Source: Brenneria sp. hezel4-2-4 (GTDB taxonomy: Bacteria; Pseudomonadota; Gammaproteobacteria; Enterobacterales; Enterobacteriaceae). From it: DNA of 64,000 nt. Under the pieces are notes generated by a model. The model did no database searches. It saw nothing but the letters and a program-made list of their open reading frames with translations, and had not been told where the DNA came from. This document shows positions 1-9,644 of the stretch, one piece after another. Within the stretch, counting starts at the first letter, position 1, and each line of letters begins with the position of its first letter. A program made the position numbers and the translations under genes. The DNA is taken from NCBI RefSeq assembly GCF_013155275.1, contig NZ_JABJXS010000002.1:372001-436000 (forward strand), given 5' to 3'.

Positions 1-1027
1 TGTCGGTGCGCAATTGCACCCGCGGCCAGGCTTTTAGCTCGGAAAACAGGCCGTCAACCCGCAGCCATAACGATTCCGGCGGCAGAAGCGGGCGCATGGG
101 ATCGACGCGACGGCTTTCAAAGCGCTGCTGAACATCCTGCCAGAAACGTTCGGCGCTCTGTTCGATATCGCCGGTATTCACCACCAGCGTATTGTCGGGG
201 AAGTAGCTGAACAGCGAAGGCAGCGGCTGATTAAAAAACAGCGGTTGCCAGTATTCAATACCGGCGGGCCAGGCGCTTTTGCTCACCTGCTGATAGATGT
301 GCTCCGCATCGCGGCGCACGTCAAATTGTTCCCGCCACTGGCTGCGAAACAATTCGATGGCGGTTTTATCGGTTGGAAATTCATGCGCGGGCAGCAGATT
401 GATGTGCGGCACTTCATTTAATGTCCGCTGCGTATCGACATCAAACAGCCGCAGGCTATCGATTTCATCATCAAAGAAATCAATTCGGTACGGCTCCTCG
501 CTGCCCATCGGGAACAGATCCAGCAGCGCGCCGCGGGTGGCGAACTCCCCGTGCTCCATCACCTGATCGACGCTGCGGTAGCCCGCCTGTTCCAGCTGCG
601 AACGCAGTTTGTCGCGCGATAGGCGCTGGCCTTTTTTCAGCATCAGCGCATGACCGTGCAGGAAATTATGCGGGCATACCCGCTGCATCAGGGTGTTGAC
701 CGGCAGGATCAAGACGCCCCGATCCAGCGACGGCAACTGATACAGGGTGGAAAGCCGACTGGAAATAATTTCCTGATGGGGAGAAAAGCTGTCGTAAGGC
801 AGCGTTTCCCAATCAGGCAAGCTGGTGACGGGTTGTTCGGTAAATTGTTGAATTTCATCGCGCAGACGCAAGGCGTTCTGCATATCAGGGGCGATAAGCA
901 CGACCAGTCCACTATGGCGGTCAATGATCTCTGCACATTCTACGGCGCAGGCGGCGCCGGTTAATTGCCCCAGCAGGCGTTGCTCACCCGATTTGAGCGG
1001 CAACGGATAACGATATTTTTCAGGCAT
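1..1027 (-). CDS. mfd: Transcription-repair coupling factor Mfd, N-terminal part (cut by window edge)
   Basis: Mfd displaces RNA polymerase stalled at DNA lesions and recruits UvrA for transcription-coupled repair. Reading the minus strand from the ATG at 1027 gives 342 codons open to the window edge. The protein begins MPEKYRYPLPLKSGEQRLLG and contains NTLMQRVCP, FLHGHALMLKKGQRLSRD and TRGALLDLFPMGSEEPYR, all recognisable from the UvrB-homology domain of E. coli Mfd. The family is about 1150 residues, so the RNA-polymerase-interacting domain and the translocase domain lie outside the window. The gene is divergent from lolC, with 137 bp between the two starts. The identification is very secure; only the missing C-terminus is unseen. 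Confidence 0.97.
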   Translation of the reverse strand, partial: MPEKYRYPLPLKSGEQRLLGQLTGAACAVECAEIIDRHSGLVVLIAPDMQNALRLRDEIQQFTEQPVTSLPDWETLPYDSFSPHQEIISSRLSTLYQLPSLDRGVLILPVNTLMQRVCPHNFLHGHALMLKKGQRLSRDKLRSQLEQAGYRSVDQVMEHGEFATRGALLDLFPMGSEEPYRIDFFDDEIDSLRLFDVDTQRTLNEVPHINLLPAHEFPTDKTAIELFRSQWREQFDVRRDAEHIYQQVSKSAWPAGIEYWQPLFFNQPLPSLFSYFPDNTLVVNTGDIEQSAERFWQDVQQRFESRRVDPMRPLLPPESLWLRVDGLFSELKAWPRVQLRTD

Positions 1028-1164
1028 AATCTGATTATCAGGTCTCGACCCCGGTGTCCGCTAAGAAAAAGCCGGAGAGTGAGGGTGTTAGGGTTCCATA
1101 AAGCGGTGCTACCCTTTATTATCCTTGATCACTTTGCTTTGGCAACCTCATCCAGACGGATTTC

Positions 1165-2367
1165 ATGTATCAACCTGTCGCATTATTCATTGGCCTGCGT
1201 TATATGCGCGGCCGAGCATCGGACCGCTTCGGGCGGTTTGTCTCCTGGTTATCGGCCATTGGCATCACCCTGGGGGTGATGGCGCTGGTAACCGTACTGT
1301 CGGTTATGAATGGTTTCGAGCGTGAACTGGAGAACAATATCCTGGGGCTGATGCCGCAGGCGTTGATCACCACGCCACAAGGCTCGCTTGATCCGCAGGC
1401 CCAGCCAGCCTCGAACCTGGATGCGTTGCGGGGGATTAACCGCGCGGCGCCCTTAACCACCGGGGAGGTGGTGCTGCAAAGCGCCCGCAGCGTCGCCGTG
1501 GGCGTAATGCTGGGCGTCAACCCGGATGAAGCGGAACCTTTATCGCGCTATCTGGTGAACGTAAGGCAACAGCAGCTACAGCCGGGAGGCTATCAGGTCA
1601 TTCTCGGCGATCAACTGGCGTCTCAACTGGGCGTAAAACGCGGCGAACAACTGCGTCTGATGGTGCCCAGCGCCAGCCAGCTCACCCCAATGGGGCGTAT
1701 CCCCAGCCAGCGGTTATTCACCGTCGCCGGAACCTTTGCCGCCAACAGCGAGGTTGATGGCTACCAACTGCTGGTCAATCAGCAGGATGCCTCACGGCTG
1801 ATGCGCTATCCGGCCGGCAATATTACCGGCTGGCGCCTGTGGCTCGATCAACCGCTGGCGGTCGATACGCTGAGCCGCCAGACATTGCCGGACGGGCTGG
1901 TGTGGAAAGACTGGCGTGAGCGCAAGGGGGAGTTATTCCAGGCGGTGAGGATGGAGAAAAACATGATGGGGCTGCTGCTGAGTCTGATTATCGCCGTCGC
2001 CGCGTTCAATATTATTACCTCGCTGGGTTTGCTGGTGATGGAAAAACAGGGCGAGGTGGCTATTCTGCAAACGCAAGGATTGACCCAGCGTCAGATTATG
2101 ACGGTGTTTATGGTGCAGGGAGGCAGCGCCGGGATCGTCGGGGCGTTACTCGGCGCGCTGCTGGGGGCGCTGTTGGCCAGCCAGCTAAATACGCTGATGC
2201 CGATGTTGGGATTATTGCTTGACGGCGCGGCGTTGCCGGTGGCGATAGAACCGCTACAGGTCGTCACCATCGCGCTGACCGCGATGGTCATTGCTCTTCT
2301 CTCCACGCTGTATCCGTCATGGCGCGCCGCCGCCGTTCAACCCGCTGAGGCTTTACGTTATGAATGA
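1165..2367 (+). CDS. lolC: Lipoprotein-releasing ABC transporter permease LolC
   Basis: LolC is one of two inner-membrane subunits of LolCDE, which extracts mature lipoproteins from the inner membrane and hands them to LolA. The 400-residue product starts [19 protein letters not shown], nearly identical to E. coli LolC. It has one N-terminal membrane segment (about residues 25-47), a large periplasmic MacB-like domain and three C-terminal FtsX-type segments (about 265-390). It ends in the typical [19 protein letters not shown]. The stop overlaps the start of lolD by 8 bases, so the two are translationally coupled. Length and order match the usual lolCDE operon. Confidence 0.97.
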   Translation: MYQPVALFIGLRYMRGRASDRFGRFVSWLSAIGITLGVMALVTVLSVMNGFERELENNILGLMPQALITTPQGSLDPQAQPASNLDALRGINRAAPLTTGEVVLQSARSVAVGVMLGVNPDEAEPLSRYLVNVRQQQLQPGGYQVILGDQLASQLGVKRGEQLRLMVPSASQLTPMGRIPSQRLFTVAGTFAANSEVDGYQLLVNQQDASRLMRYPAGNITGWRLWLDQPLAVDTLSRQTLPDGLVWKDWRERKGELFQAVRMEKNMMGLLLSLIIAVAAFNIITSLGLLVMEKQGEVAILQTQGLTQRQIMTVFMVQGGSAGIVGALLGALLGALLASQLNTLMPMLGLLLDGAALPVAIEPLQVVTIALTAMVIALLSTLYPSWRAAAVQPAEALRYE

Positions 2368-3067
2368 TTTACTGTTGTTGCAGTGCAATAACCTGTGCAA
2401 ACGCTATCAGGAAGGTAAGCTGTCGACGGATGTCCTGCGCGATGTGACCTTTGAAATGCGCAACGGGGAGATGATGGCGATTGTCGGCAGTTCCGGCTCG
2501 GGGAAAAGCACCTTATTGCATCTGTTAGGCGGGCTGGATTCGCCCACCTCCGGTGAGGTGATTTTTAAAGGGCAGCAGATGAGTAAGCTGTCGGCGGCGG
2601 ACAAATCGGCGCTGCGTAACCGCGAGCTGGGTTTTATTTACCAGTTTCACCACCTGTTGCCGGATTTCACCGCGCTGGAAAATGTAGCTATGCCTTTGTT
2701 GATCGGTCATGTGCCGGCGTCGCAGGCGCAAGACAAAGCCCGTGAGATGCTGGCGGCGGTTGGGTTGGAAAATCGCAGCCATCACCGTTCGGCGGAGCTG
2801 TCCGGCGGCGAACGTCAGCGCGTCGCCATTGCCAGAGCGCTGGTGAACAGTCCGTCGCTGGTATTGGCGGACGAGCCGACCGGCAACCTCGACCAGCGTA
2901 CCGCGGATACGATTTTTGAACTGCTGGGCGAATTGAATGTGCGGCAGGGGACGGCGTTTCTGGTGGTGACCCATGATTTACAACTGGCCGGCCGCCTGAG
3001 TCGTCAGTTGGAAATGCGTGACGGTCAGTTGCAGCAGGAACTGACGCTAACGGGAGTCGGGCAATGA
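2360..3067 (+). CDS. lolD: Lipoprotein-releasing ABC transporter ATPase LolD
   Basis: LolD powers LolCDE. The open frame extends further upstream, but I choose the ATG at 2360, which gives [20 protein letters not shown] and 235 residues. This matches the family length and overlaps the lolC stop by 8 bases. Walker A (GSSGSGKST, residues 43-51), the Q-loop region ([20 protein letters not shown]), the signature [15 protein letters not shown] and Walker B ([12 protein letters not shown]) are all present. [14 protein letters not shown] is characteristic of LolD among related MacB-type ATPases. The stop overlaps the lolE start by ATGA. Confidence 0.97.
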   Translation: MNDLLLLQCNNLCKRYQEGKLSTDVLRDVTFEMRNGEMMAIVGSSGSGKSTLLHLLGGLDSPTSGEVIFKGQQMSKLSAADKSALRNRELGFIYQFHHLLPDFTALENVAMPLLIGHVPASQAQDKAREMLAAVGLENRSHHRSAELSGGERQRVAIARALVNSPSLVLADEPTGNLDQRTADTIFELLGELNVRQGTAFLVVTHDLQLAGRLSRQLEMRDGQLQQELTLTGVGQ

Positions 3068-4311
3068 CGTTTCCTCCGCTTTCCCTGTTGATTGGCCTGC
3101 GTTTCAGCCGGGGCCGGCGGCGCGGCGGCATGGTTTCGCTGATTTCGGTTATTTCGACGATCGGGATTGCATTGGGCGTGGCGGTGCTGATCGTGGGCTT
3201 AAGCGCGATGAACGGTTTCGAGCGTGAGCTGAACAACCGTATTCTGGCCGTGGTTCCCCACGGTGAAATCGAACCGGTCAATCAACCCTTTGCCGGCTGG
3301 CAGGCGCTGTTGCCCAAAATAGAACGGGTGCCGGGCGTGGCGGCGGCAGCGCCCTATATCAATTTTACCGGTCTGCTGGAATACGGCGCCAACCTGCGCG
3401 CCATTCAGATGAAAGGCGTTGACCCGCAACAGGAGAGCCGGCTCAGCGCATTACCCCGTTTTGTGATCAACGATGCCTGGCAGCGCTTTCGCGCCGGCGA
3501 ACAGCAGGTGATTATCGGTCAGGGCGTGGCAAACGCGCTGAACGTCAGCGAAGGCGATTGGGTGACGGTGATGATCCCCAATAATGACCCGGAAATGAAG
3601 CTGATGCAGCCAAAGCGTATCCGGCTGCACGTCAGCGGGATTCTGCAACTCAGCGGTCAGCTCGATCACAGTCTGGCGCTGGTGCCGCTGGCCGACGCGC
3701 AGCACTATCTGGATATGGGGGAGAGCGTCACGGGGATCGCCATTAAAGCCACGGATGTTTTCAGCGCCAATAAACTGGTGCGCGATGCGGGCGAGGTCAC
3801 CAACGCCCATGTCTATATCCGCAGTTGGATCGGCACCTATGGCTATATGTACCGTGATATCCAGATGGTGAGAACCATTATGTATCTGGCGATGGTGCTG
3901 GTGATTGGGGTGGCGTGTTTTAATATTGTTTCCACGCTGGTGATGGCGGTTAAAGATAAGAGCGGCGATATTGCCGTGTTGCGTACCCTGGGAGCAACGG
4001 ACGGGTTGATCCGCGCTATATTTGTCTGGTATGGCTTGCTGGCCGGACTGTTGGGCAGCGTGATCGGCGTGATTGCGGGGGTGATCGCCACGCTACAGTT
4101 GACCAATATTATTCGCGGTATCGAATCAATAACCGGTCATCGTTTCTTATCCGGCGATATCTATTTTATTGATTTCCTGCCGTCAGAGTTACATGCGGTC
4201 GATGTTATCAGCGTTTTGGCGACGGCACTGGCGCTGAGCCTGATCGCCAGTTGGTATCCGGCGCGGCGCGCCAGCCGGATTGATCCCGCGCGGGTATTGA
4301 GCGGGCAGTAA
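3064..4311 (+). CDS. lolE: Lipoprotein-releasing ABC transporter permease LolE
   Basis: LolE is the second membrane subunit of LolCDE and carries the main lipoprotein-binding site. The 415-residue protein begins [20 protein letters not shown]. It has the membrane segment near residues 25-48, a periplasmic domain and three C-terminal segments with the FtsX-like ...[10 protein letters not shown] motif near residue 305. It ends [19 protein letters not shown], typical of LolE. It starts inside the lolD stop (ATGA), which makes lolCDE one transcription unit. The similarity to LolC at the N-terminus ([15 protein letters not shown] against [15 protein letters not shown]) is visible and expected of these paralogues. 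Confidence 0.97.
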   Translation: MTFPPLSLLIGLRFSRGRRRGGMVSLISVISTIGIALGVAVLIVGLSAMNGFERELNNRILAVVPHGEIEPVNQPFAGWQALLPKIERVPGVAAAAPYINFTGLLEYGANLRAIQMKGVDPQQESRLSALPRFVINDAWQRFRAGEQQVIIGQGVANALNVSEGDWVTVMIPNNDPEMKLMQPKRIRLHVSGILQLSGQLDHSLALVPLADAQHYLDMGESVTGIAIKATDVFSANKLVRDAGEVTNAHVYIRSWIGTYGYMYRDIQMVRTIMYLAMVLVIGVACFNIVSTLVMAVKDKSGDIAVLRTLGATDGLIRAIFVWYGLLAGLLGSVIGVIAGVIATLQLTNIIRGIESITGHRFLSGDIYFIDFLPSELHAVDVISVLATALALSLIASWYPARRASRIDPARVLSGQ

Positions 4312-4377
4312 CCTTGTACATCCACACTCACAGCCGTGCGGCGTGGAAATGTGTCATCAACCATTTAAGGGGCGGTC

Positions 4378-5292
4378 ATGTATTACGGTTTTGACATGGG
4401 CGGCACGAAAATCGAGCTGGGCGTATTTGATGCCGGGCTAAATATGGTTTGGCAAAAGCGCCTTCCCACGCCTCGCAACAGCTATGAAACGCTGCTGAAT
4501 ACGCTGGTTGAAATGACCAAAGAAGCCGATGCGCAGGTAGGCATGGAAGGCAAGGTCGGCATTGGCGTGCCGGGTATGCAAACCGGCGACAACGGCGCCC
4601 TGTTTACCGCCAATTTGCCGGCGACCATGGGGCGGCCGCTGGGCGCGGATCTGGGGCAGTTATTACAGCGCGAGATCCGTATTAATAACGACGCCAACTG
4701 TTTTGCCCTGTCTGAAGCCTGGAATGAGGAATTTCGCGCTTACCCGGTCGTATTGGGCGTAATCCTCGGTACGGGCGTCGGCGGCGGATTGGTGGTGAAC
4801 GGACGTCCGGTGGACGGGCGAAACGGCATTGCCGGGGAGCTGGGGCATTTCCGTTTGCCGTCCGACGCGTTGGCGATCCTCGGCGAGGATATTCCGCGGG
4901 TTAAATGCGGCTGCGGGCAGTCCGGGTGTATTGAAAACTATATTTCAGGCCGCGGATTTGAATGGCTGTATGCGCATTTTTATCAACAGACGTTGCCGGC
5001 GGTGACCATCATCCGGCACTATCGCGCGGGCGATAACAATGCGCTGGCGTTCGTCGATCGGTTTATGGATTTACTGGCGGCCTGTTTAGGCAATCTGTTG
5101 ACGCTTCTCGATCCCCATCTGCTGGTGCTGGGAGGCGGGTTATCGAATTTCGACGAAATTTATCAGATATTACCGACGCGTTTGCCGGCGCGATTATTAC
5201 CGATTGCCAAACTTCCACGCATAGAAAAAGCGCGTTATGGCGATGCGGGCGGCATTCGCGGCGCGGCATTGCTACACTTAATGGATCAATAG
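4378..5292 (+). CDS. nagK: N-acetyl-D-glucosamine kinase NagK
   Basis: NagK phosphorylates N-acetylglucosamine released during cell-wall turnover. The 304-residue ROK-family product has the ATP-binding motif FDMGGTK at residues 5-11, the substrate-site [13 protein letters not shown], the GTGVGGG phosphate loop and a zinc-binding [10 protein letters not shown] near residues 177-186. It follows lolE by 66 bp on the same strand and is followed by cobB 11 bp downstream. This is the lolCDE-nagK-cobB order of E. coli. Length agrees with E. coli NagK. Confidence 0.96.
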   Translation: MYYGFDMGGTKIELGVFDAGLNMVWQKRLPTPRNSYETLLNTLVEMTKEADAQVGMEGKVGIGVPGMQTGDNGALFTANLPATMGRPLGADLGQLLQREIRINNDANCFALSEAWNEEFRAYPVVLGVILGTGVGGGLVVNGRPVDGRNGIAGELGHFRLPSDALAILGEDIPRVKCGCGQSGCIENYISGRGFEWLYAHFYQQTLPAVTIIRHYRAGDNNALAFVDRFMDLLAACLGNLLTLLDPHLLVLGGGLSNFDEIYQILPTRLPARLLPIAKLPRIEKARYGDAGGIRGAALLHLMDQ

Positions 5293-5303
5293 CAGGAGCA
5301 GAT

Positions 5304-6134
5304 ATGCAAACGCATCAACGGTTAGGACGTTTTCATAAAGGGAAACGAATGCGTCAGCAGCGTCTGCGTGCACGTATTTTCCACCGAGATTATCTGGCGG
5401 CGACCGAAGTGAAAAAGCCAAGAGTAGTGGTGTTGACCGGCGCGGGGGTTTCCGCGGAATCAGGCATCCGTACCTTTCGGGCGGCCGACGGTCTGTGGGA
5501 AGAGCATCGGGTTGAGGATGTCGCCACCCCCGAGGGATTTCATCGCAACCCCGAGCTGGTGCAGGCATTTTATAACGCCCGCCGCCGCCAGTTACAGCAG
5601 CCCGACATCGTGCCCAATGCGGCTCATCTGGCGCTGGCTAATCTGGAAGCATTGCTGGGGGATAACTTTTTACTCATCACGCAGAATATCGATAATTTGC
5701 ATGAGCGGGCCGGCAGCGAGCGGATTATCCATATGCACGGCGAGTTACTGAAGGTGCGCTGCTGTCAGAGCGGGCAGATTTTCGACTGGACGGGGGATCT
5801 TTCCGCCGAGGAGCGATGCCACTGCTGTCAGTTCCCGGCGCCTTTACGTCCGCATATCGTGTGGTTCGGTGAAATGCCGCTTCAGATGGATAAAATTTCT
5901 CAGGCATTGGCGCAGGCGGATTATTTCATCGCCATCGGTACGTCCGGGCACGTATATCCTGCCGCCGGGTTTGTGCATGAAGCGCATGCGCATGGTGCCT
6001 ATACGCTGGAACTGAATCTTGAACCCAGCCTGGTGGAGAGTCAGTTTGACGAAAAAATTTACGGCCCGGCCAGTACCGTGGTGCCCGAGTTTGTCAGCGC
6101 CTGGTTGACGCGTCGGAAAACGATCGTGTTCTGA
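5304..6134 (+). CDS. cobB: NAD-dependent protein deacylase CobB (Sir2 family)
   Basis: CobB removes acetyl and other acyl groups from lysines, for example from acetyl-CoA synthetase, using NAD. The 276-residue protein carries the NAD-binding [14 protein letters not shown] at residues 47-60 and [12 protein letters not shown]. The catalytic histidine lies in [12 protein letters not shown] (about residue 145). The zinc cysteines lie in RCCQSG and CHCCQ, followed by [12 protein letters not shown]. The basic N-terminal extension of about 37 residues before [10 protein letters not shown] matches the long CobB form. A good ribosome-binding site (AGGAG) precedes the ATG at 5304. Downstream are two hairpins. 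Confidence 0.96.
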   Translation: MQTHQRLGRFHKGKRMRQQRLRARIFHRDYLAATEVKKPRVVVLTGAGVSAESGIRTFRAADGLWEEHRVEDVATPEGFHRNPELVQAFYNARRRQLQQPDIVPNAAHLALANLEALLGDNFLLITQNIDNLHERAGSERIIHMHGELLKVRCCQSGQIFDWTGDLSAEERCHCCQFPAPLRPHIVWFGEMPLQMDKISQALAQADYFIAIGTSGHVYPAAGFVHEAHAHGAYTLELNLEPSLVESQFDEKIYGPASTVVPEFVSAWLTRRKTIVF

Positions 6135-6152
6135 TGATTCGTCTATCCTGCC

Positions 6153-6181
6153 GCTTATTCGATTAGCGAATAAGCTTTATT
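6153..6181 (+). terminator. Probable terminator after cobB
   Basis: A perfect 9-bp inverted repeat (GCTTATTCG / CGAATAAGC, loop ATTAG) begins 19 bases after the cobB stop and is followed by TTTATT. The stem is AT-rich and the T-run is interrupted, so strength is uncertain. Confidence 0.6.
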
Positions 6182-6192
6182 GTCTTCGCTTA

Positions 6193-6232
6193 AACGATCT
6201 GGTTCGGTAGCTTCCTGGCGAACCAGATCGTT
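6193..6232. terminator. Perfect 14-bp hairpin between convergent genes
   Basis: AACGATCTGGTTCG at 6193-6206 is repeated in perfect inverted form at 6219-6232 around a 12-base loop. It lies between the cobB stop and the stop of the small minus-strand gene ending at 6244. It is placed to end transcription from that gene, and possibly from cobB. No long U-run follows on either strand, so it could instead be an mRNA-stabilising hairpin. Confidence 0.5.
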
Positions 6233-6243
6233 GACTTTCGTCA

Positions 6244-6453
6244 TCAATCCCGCACGCTCGGCGAGGTGGTTTTTTCCTCCCGCGGCAAGGCGTAATTCTC
6301 GCATTCGTTGACCTGGTCAAACGCAAAGGTTGCCGAGTGGTTGAAGAAACAGAACTCGCACTCGCGGCAGCGTGCGTGCGTGTCCGTCTCCGCGGGGGGG
6401 ATATCTCGGGGAGAGCCCACCCGCTGGACAAAATTCCGCAAACTCGTCAACAT
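6244..6453 (-). CDS. Small cysteine-rich protein of unknown function
   Basis: The frame encodes 69 residues from the ATG at 6453; an in-frame ATG at 6459 would add two. The sequence GAGGG lies at a good distance before 6453, and third codon positions are strongly G/C, as in the neighbouring genes. The product has a CRECEFC cluster (C-x2-C-x2-C) near the middle and a fourth cysteine in NECENY, suggesting a metal or Fe-S site. It has no signal peptide or membrane segment. A Fur-like palindrome lies 50 bp upstream. I do not recognise the family. Two plus-strand frames cross the same DNA but have no start signal as good. Function cannot be assigned. Confidence 0.5.
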   Translation of the reverse strand: MLTSLRNFVQRVGSPRDIPPAETDTHARCRECEFCFFNHSATFAFDQVNECENYALPREEKTTSPSVRD

Positions 6454-6502
6454 CGCCATACCCTCACTGAAGCCTGCCGTGGATCACCACCAACCGAAAT
6501 GA

Positions 6503-6519
6503 ATGAGAGCTATTCTCAT
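6503..6519. promoter_or_regulatory. Fur-like palindrome
   Basis: ATGAGA-gctat-TCTCAT is a perfect 6-bp inverted repeat. Against the 7-1-7 Fur model (TGATAAT-n-ATTATCA) it matches 10 of 14 informative bases. It sits 50 bp upstream of the small cysteine-rich gene on the minus strand and 130 bp upstream of btuC on the plus strand. Its position fits the small gene better. This is motif reading only. Confidence 0.45.
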
Positions 6520-6605
6520 AGGATTAAGCGTAGTCGATATCCGGATAATCAGGGAATGACAATCCAATGCGAAAGCGACGGATAAAATCGGTTACCATAG
6601 CGCAG

Positions 6606-6629
6606 GCGTCTGTCGGGACAGGCGCTTTT
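6606..6629 (+). terminator. Terminator-like hairpin just before btuC
   Basis: GCGTCTGT / ACAGGCGC forms an 8-bp stem (one G-T pair) with loop CGGG, followed by TTTT at 6626. It ends 20 bases before the btuC ATG, so it either separates btuC from upstream transcription or is a leader attenuator. No cobalamin riboswitch core was seen in front of it. Confidence 0.45.
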
Positions 6630-6648
6630 CCTTTGTCGCGGATGGACT

Positions 6649-7650
6649 ATGCAGCCATTGAATCCGGGGTATACCCAGTTAAAACGACAGCAGCGCACTG
6701 ATGATCGTCGGCGATTAATCCTGCTGTTTCTTCTGACATTATTTACGCTGACGATCGGCCTGTGCGCCGGCGACCGCTGGATTTGGCCGTTATACTGGCT
6801 GGATGACGCACAGCGCATCTTTATCTGGCAGTTGCGCTTGCCCAGAACGTTGGCCGTGATGCTGGTGGGCGCGAGTCTGGCGATGTCCGGCGCGGTGATG
6901 CAGGCGATATTCGATAACCCGCTGGCGGAGCCGGGATTACTGGGCGTCGCCAACGGCGCGGGGGTGGCGCTGGTGCTTACCGTCCTGCTGGGACAAGGTA
7001 TGCTGCCGATATGGGTATTAAGCCTCAGCGCTATCGCCGGTGCGCTGCTGATCACCTTTCTGCTGCTGCGTTTTGCCCGTAGACAAGTATCCAATGCCCG
7101 TCTGCTGCTGATTGGCGTTTCGCTGGGAATTATCTGTAGCGCGATGATGACCTGGGCGGTCTACTTCAGCACCAGTCTGGATTTGCGGCAGCTAATGTAC
7201 TGGATGATGGGCGGGTTCAGCGGGATCGACTGGCGGCAGGGCTGGCTGATGCTGACGCTGCTGCCCTTGATCCTATGGCTGAGCCGTCGGGGGACTGTGC
7301 TGAACGGGCTGGCGCTGGATGAGATACAGGCGCGCCAACTGGGGGTGTCGGTTTACTATTGGCGCAACGTGCTGGTGCTGGTTATCGGCGCGCTGGTCGG
7401 CGTGAGCGTGGCGCTGGCGGGGGTGATTGGGTTCGTCGGATTAATTATTCCGCATATGTTGCGGCTGTGCGGGTTAACCGATCAGCGTTATTTATTAACC
7501 GGCTGCGCGCTGGCCGGCGGTTCGATTCTTATGCTGGCCGACACCGTGGCGCGGGTGGCGCTGGTTTCCGCCGAGTTGCCGATTGGCGTCGTTACCGCTA
7601 CGCTGGGAGCGCCATGGTTTATCTGGTTGTTGTTACGTAACAGGATTTAG
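6649..7650 (+). CDS. btuC: Vitamin B12 ABC transporter permease BtuC
   Basis: BtuC forms the membrane channel of BtuCDF, which carries cobalamin across the inner membrane. The 333-residue protein has about ten hydrophobic segments and family landmarks: [36 protein letters not shown] and [11 protein letters not shown]. The coupling-helix region [18 protein letters not shown] and [21 protein letters not shown] are also present. It is slightly longer at the N-terminus than E. coli BtuC (326). It heads a btuC-btuE-btuD operon; the periplasmic binding protein BtuF is elsewhere, as usual. Confidence 0.95.
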   Translation: MQPLNPGYTQLKRQQRTDDRRRLILLFLLTLFTLTIGLCAGDRWIWPLYWLDDAQRIFIWQLRLPRTLAVMLVGASLAMSGAVMQAIFDNPLAEPGLLGVANGAGVALVLTVLLGQGMLPIWVLSLSAIAGALLITFLLLRFARRQVSNARLLLIGVSLGIICSAMMTWAVYFSTSLDLRQLMYWMMGGFSGIDWRQGWLMLTLLPLILWLSRRGTVLNGLALDEIQARQLGVSVYYWRNVLVLVIGALVGVSVALAGVIGFVGLIIPHMLRLCGLTDQRYLLTGCALAGGSILMLADTVARVALVSAELPIGVVTATLGAPWFIWLLLRNRI

Positions 7651-7712
7651 CTCACCGCACAGCCAGCAATGGCCGACGGCCCCTATCTGACAGAATAAAA
7701 AGGATTAAGACG

Positions 7713-8264
7713 ATGAGTAATGAAATCTACGCCATTCCACTGAAAACCATTGACGGACAACAGACGACGCTTGAATCCTATCAGGGCAAGGTGGCGTTAA
7801 TTGTCAATGTGGCTTCAAAGTGCGGCTTGACCAAGCAATACGACGCATTGGAGAAAATCTACGAAACCTATCGTGACCAGGGATTTGTCGTGCTGGGGTT
7901 TCCATCGAATGAATTTGCCGGACAGGAGCCGGGTAGCGATGAAGAAATTCAGGCGTTTTGCCGGACGACATTTGGCGTTCAGTTCCCGATGTTCAGCAAA
8001 ATCGACGTTAACGGCGCCGAACGACATCCGCTGTACCAGCTATTGATCCGCGAACAGCCTAAAGCGACCAACTCGTTGCTGAGCGGGTTTTACGCTCGCT
8101 TAGTCAATAAAGGCCGCAAGCCGGCGAATCCGGAAGATATCCTCTGGAACTTTGAAAAATTCCTGATCGCCCGCGATGGCAGCGTAATTCAGCGTTTTGC
8201 CCCGGATCTGGCCCCCGACGACGCGACGATTACCGATGCCATTGAAGCGGCGCTGGCAAAGTAA
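7713..8264 (+). CDS. btuE: Thiol/glutathione peroxidase BtuE
   Basis: A 183-residue glutathione-peroxidase-family protein that reduces peroxides. It is not needed for B12 transport despite its position between btuC and btuD. The peroxidatic cysteine is C37 in NVASKCGLTKQ. GFPSNEFAGQEPGS supplies the conserved glutamine and LWNFEKFLI the tryptophan. A second cysteine in AFCRTTFG is a candidate resolving residue. No signal peptide is visible. An AAAAGGA ribosome-binding site precedes the ATG at 7713. The stop at 8264 directly abuts the start assigned to btuD. Confidence 0.95.
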   Translation: MSNEIYAIPLKTIDGQQTTLESYQGKVALIVNVASKCGLTKQYDALEKIYETYRDQGFVVLGFPSNEFAGQEPGSDEEIQAFCRTTFGVQFPMFSKIDVNGAERHPLYQLLIREQPKATNSLLSGFYARLVNKGRKPANPEDILWNFEKFLIARDGSVIQRFAPDLAPDDATITDAIEAALAK

Positions 8265-9041
8265 TTGGCTGCGCAATCCACGCCCTTGCTGCAACTGAGG
8301 CAGGCCGGCGTTTCCTCCCGCCTGTCTCCGGTTGATGTCGAGTGCCGCGCGGGTCAACTGCTGCATATTATTGGCCCGAACGGCGCGGGGAAAAGCACCT
8401 TGCTTGCCCGAGTCGCGGGCATGCTGGCCGGCGAGGGGAGCGTTTATCTGTGCGGTAAGCCGCTGTCGGACTGGTCCGCGCCGGATCTGGCGCTGCGGCG
8501 GGCCTATCTCGCCCAGCAACAGCCTCCGTCATCGATGATGCCGGTGTTTCAATATTTGCGTTTGCACCAGCCTCCCACGGCCGATGAGGCGGTTGTCGAT
8601 GAGGCGGTGGGTTTTCTGGCCGCCCGCCTGATGCTGACGGATAAACTGACGCGTTCGTTAACCCGGCTTTCCGGCGGCGAGTGGCAGCGCGTCAGGCTGG
8701 TCGCCGCGCTATTGCAGATTTGGCCGGCGGCGAATCCTAACGGACGGCTGCTGCTGCTGGATGAACCCGCCAACAGTCTGGATGTCGCGCAGCAGGCCGC
8801 GTTGGACGAACTGCTGCATATGCTGCGTCAGGCGGGGCTAAGCGTGATTGTCTGCGCCCACGATCTAAACCACAGTTTGCACCATGCCGACAGCATCTGG
8901 CTGATGTCCGCCGGACGACTGGTCGCGCAGGGCGACGCCACTGAGGTAATGACGCCGGAAACGCTGTCGCCGGTGTTTGGCGTCGATTTCCAGCGCCTTA
9001 TGGTGGATGGCCGCTTCTGGGTGATTGCGGGTCGCGCCTGA
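8265..9041 (+). CDS. btuD: Vitamin B12 ABC transporter ATPase BtuD
   Basis: ATP-binding subunit of BtuCD-F. Walker A is [17 protein letters not shown], the signature is LSGGEWQRVRLVAALLQI and Walker B is LLLLDEPANSLDVAQQ, all as in E. coli BtuD. The start is unusual. The first possible codon after the btuE stop is TTG at 8265 (MAAQSTPLLQLRQAG), and no ATG lies before the conserved LRQAGVSSRL region. A non-ATG start coupled to btuE termination is therefore likely. The 258 residues are close to the 249 of the E. coli protein. Confidence 0.93.
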   Translation: MAAQSTPLLQLRQAGVSSRLSPVDVECRAGQLLHIIGPNGAGKSTLLARVAGMLAGEGSVYLCGKPLSDWSAPDLALRRAYLAQQQPPSSMMPVFQYLRLHQPPTADEAVVDEAVGFLAARLMLTDKLTRSLTRLSGGEWQRVRLVAALLQIWPAANPNGRLLLLDEPANSLDVAQQAALDELLHMLRQAGLSVIVCAHDLNHSLHHADSIWLMSAGRLVAQGDATEVMTPETLSPVFGVDFQRLMVDGRFWVIAGRA

Positions 9042-9173
9042 GCGAAAATCAGCAGAAACCGGCTTTACTTGCCAGTTATGCCCTTTCAACGCTAAATTAA
9101 ACAGAAATATCATTCTGATAGATAACCTCTGCCGAGCGCAGGCGCGATCCGGCAGATTTCTCAGGTAACAAGC

Positions 9174-9644
9174 ATGATACGTTTACGACTCTGGCTGGTA
9201 TTGGCAAGCCTGATCATGGCGGGATGCAGCAGCCACAACAACCCGCCGCCCAATGCGCGCCTGAGTGATTCGATCATGGTGGTGGCGGAGCTTCACGATC
9301 AGCTTAGTCAATGGTATCGCACCCCTTATCGCTACGGCGGATTAGATCGAAACGGTATTGACTGTTCCGGTTTTGTTTATTTGACGTTCCGCGATCGGTT
9401 CGGCTTGCAGTTGCCGCGTACCACCGAGGATCAAACCGAATTGGGTGAACGGGTGGATCGCGACAACCTGTTGCCCGGCGATCTGGTGTTTTTCAAAACC
9501 GGCAGCGGCGGCAACGGGCTGCATGTCGGCATCTATGATAAAGACGATCAGTTTATCCATGCCTCCACCAGCCAGGGCGTTATTCGATCGTCACTGGAAA
9601 ATGTCTATTGGAAGCGGGCATACTGGCAAGCGCGGCGTATCTGA
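9174..9644 (+). CDS. nlpC: NlpC/P60-family lipoprotein, putative murein endopeptidase
   Basis: The 156-residue protein has a lipoprotein signal (MIRLRLWLVLASLIMAGC; acylated cysteine at about residue 18) and one NlpC/P60 domain. The catalytic cysteine is in NGIDCSGFVYL, the first histidine in LHVGIYDKDD and the third polar residue in FIHASTSQGV. NlpC/P60 enzymes cleave gamma-D-glutamyl-diaminopimelate bonds in peptidoglycan. The position after btuD and before ydiV matches E. coli. Length matches E. coli NlpC (154). Confidence 0.93.
   Translation: MIRLRLWLVLASLIMAGCSSHNNPPPNARLSDSIMVVAELHDQLSQWYRTPYRYGGLDRNGIDCSGFVYLTFRDRFGLQLPRTTEDQTELGERVDRDNLLPGDLVFFKTGSGGNGLHVGIYDKDDQFIHASTSQGVIRSSLENVYWKRAYWQARRI

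Noticed and set aside
6308-6585. Plus-strand frames over the small cysteine-rich gene
   Set aside because: They lack good ribosome-binding sites and run through the Fur-like site; the minus-strand frame has a better start and codon pattern.
6454-6648. Cobalamin riboswitch upstream of btuC
   Set aside because: No B12-box-like core was found; only a terminator-like hairpin and a Fur-like palindrome are present.
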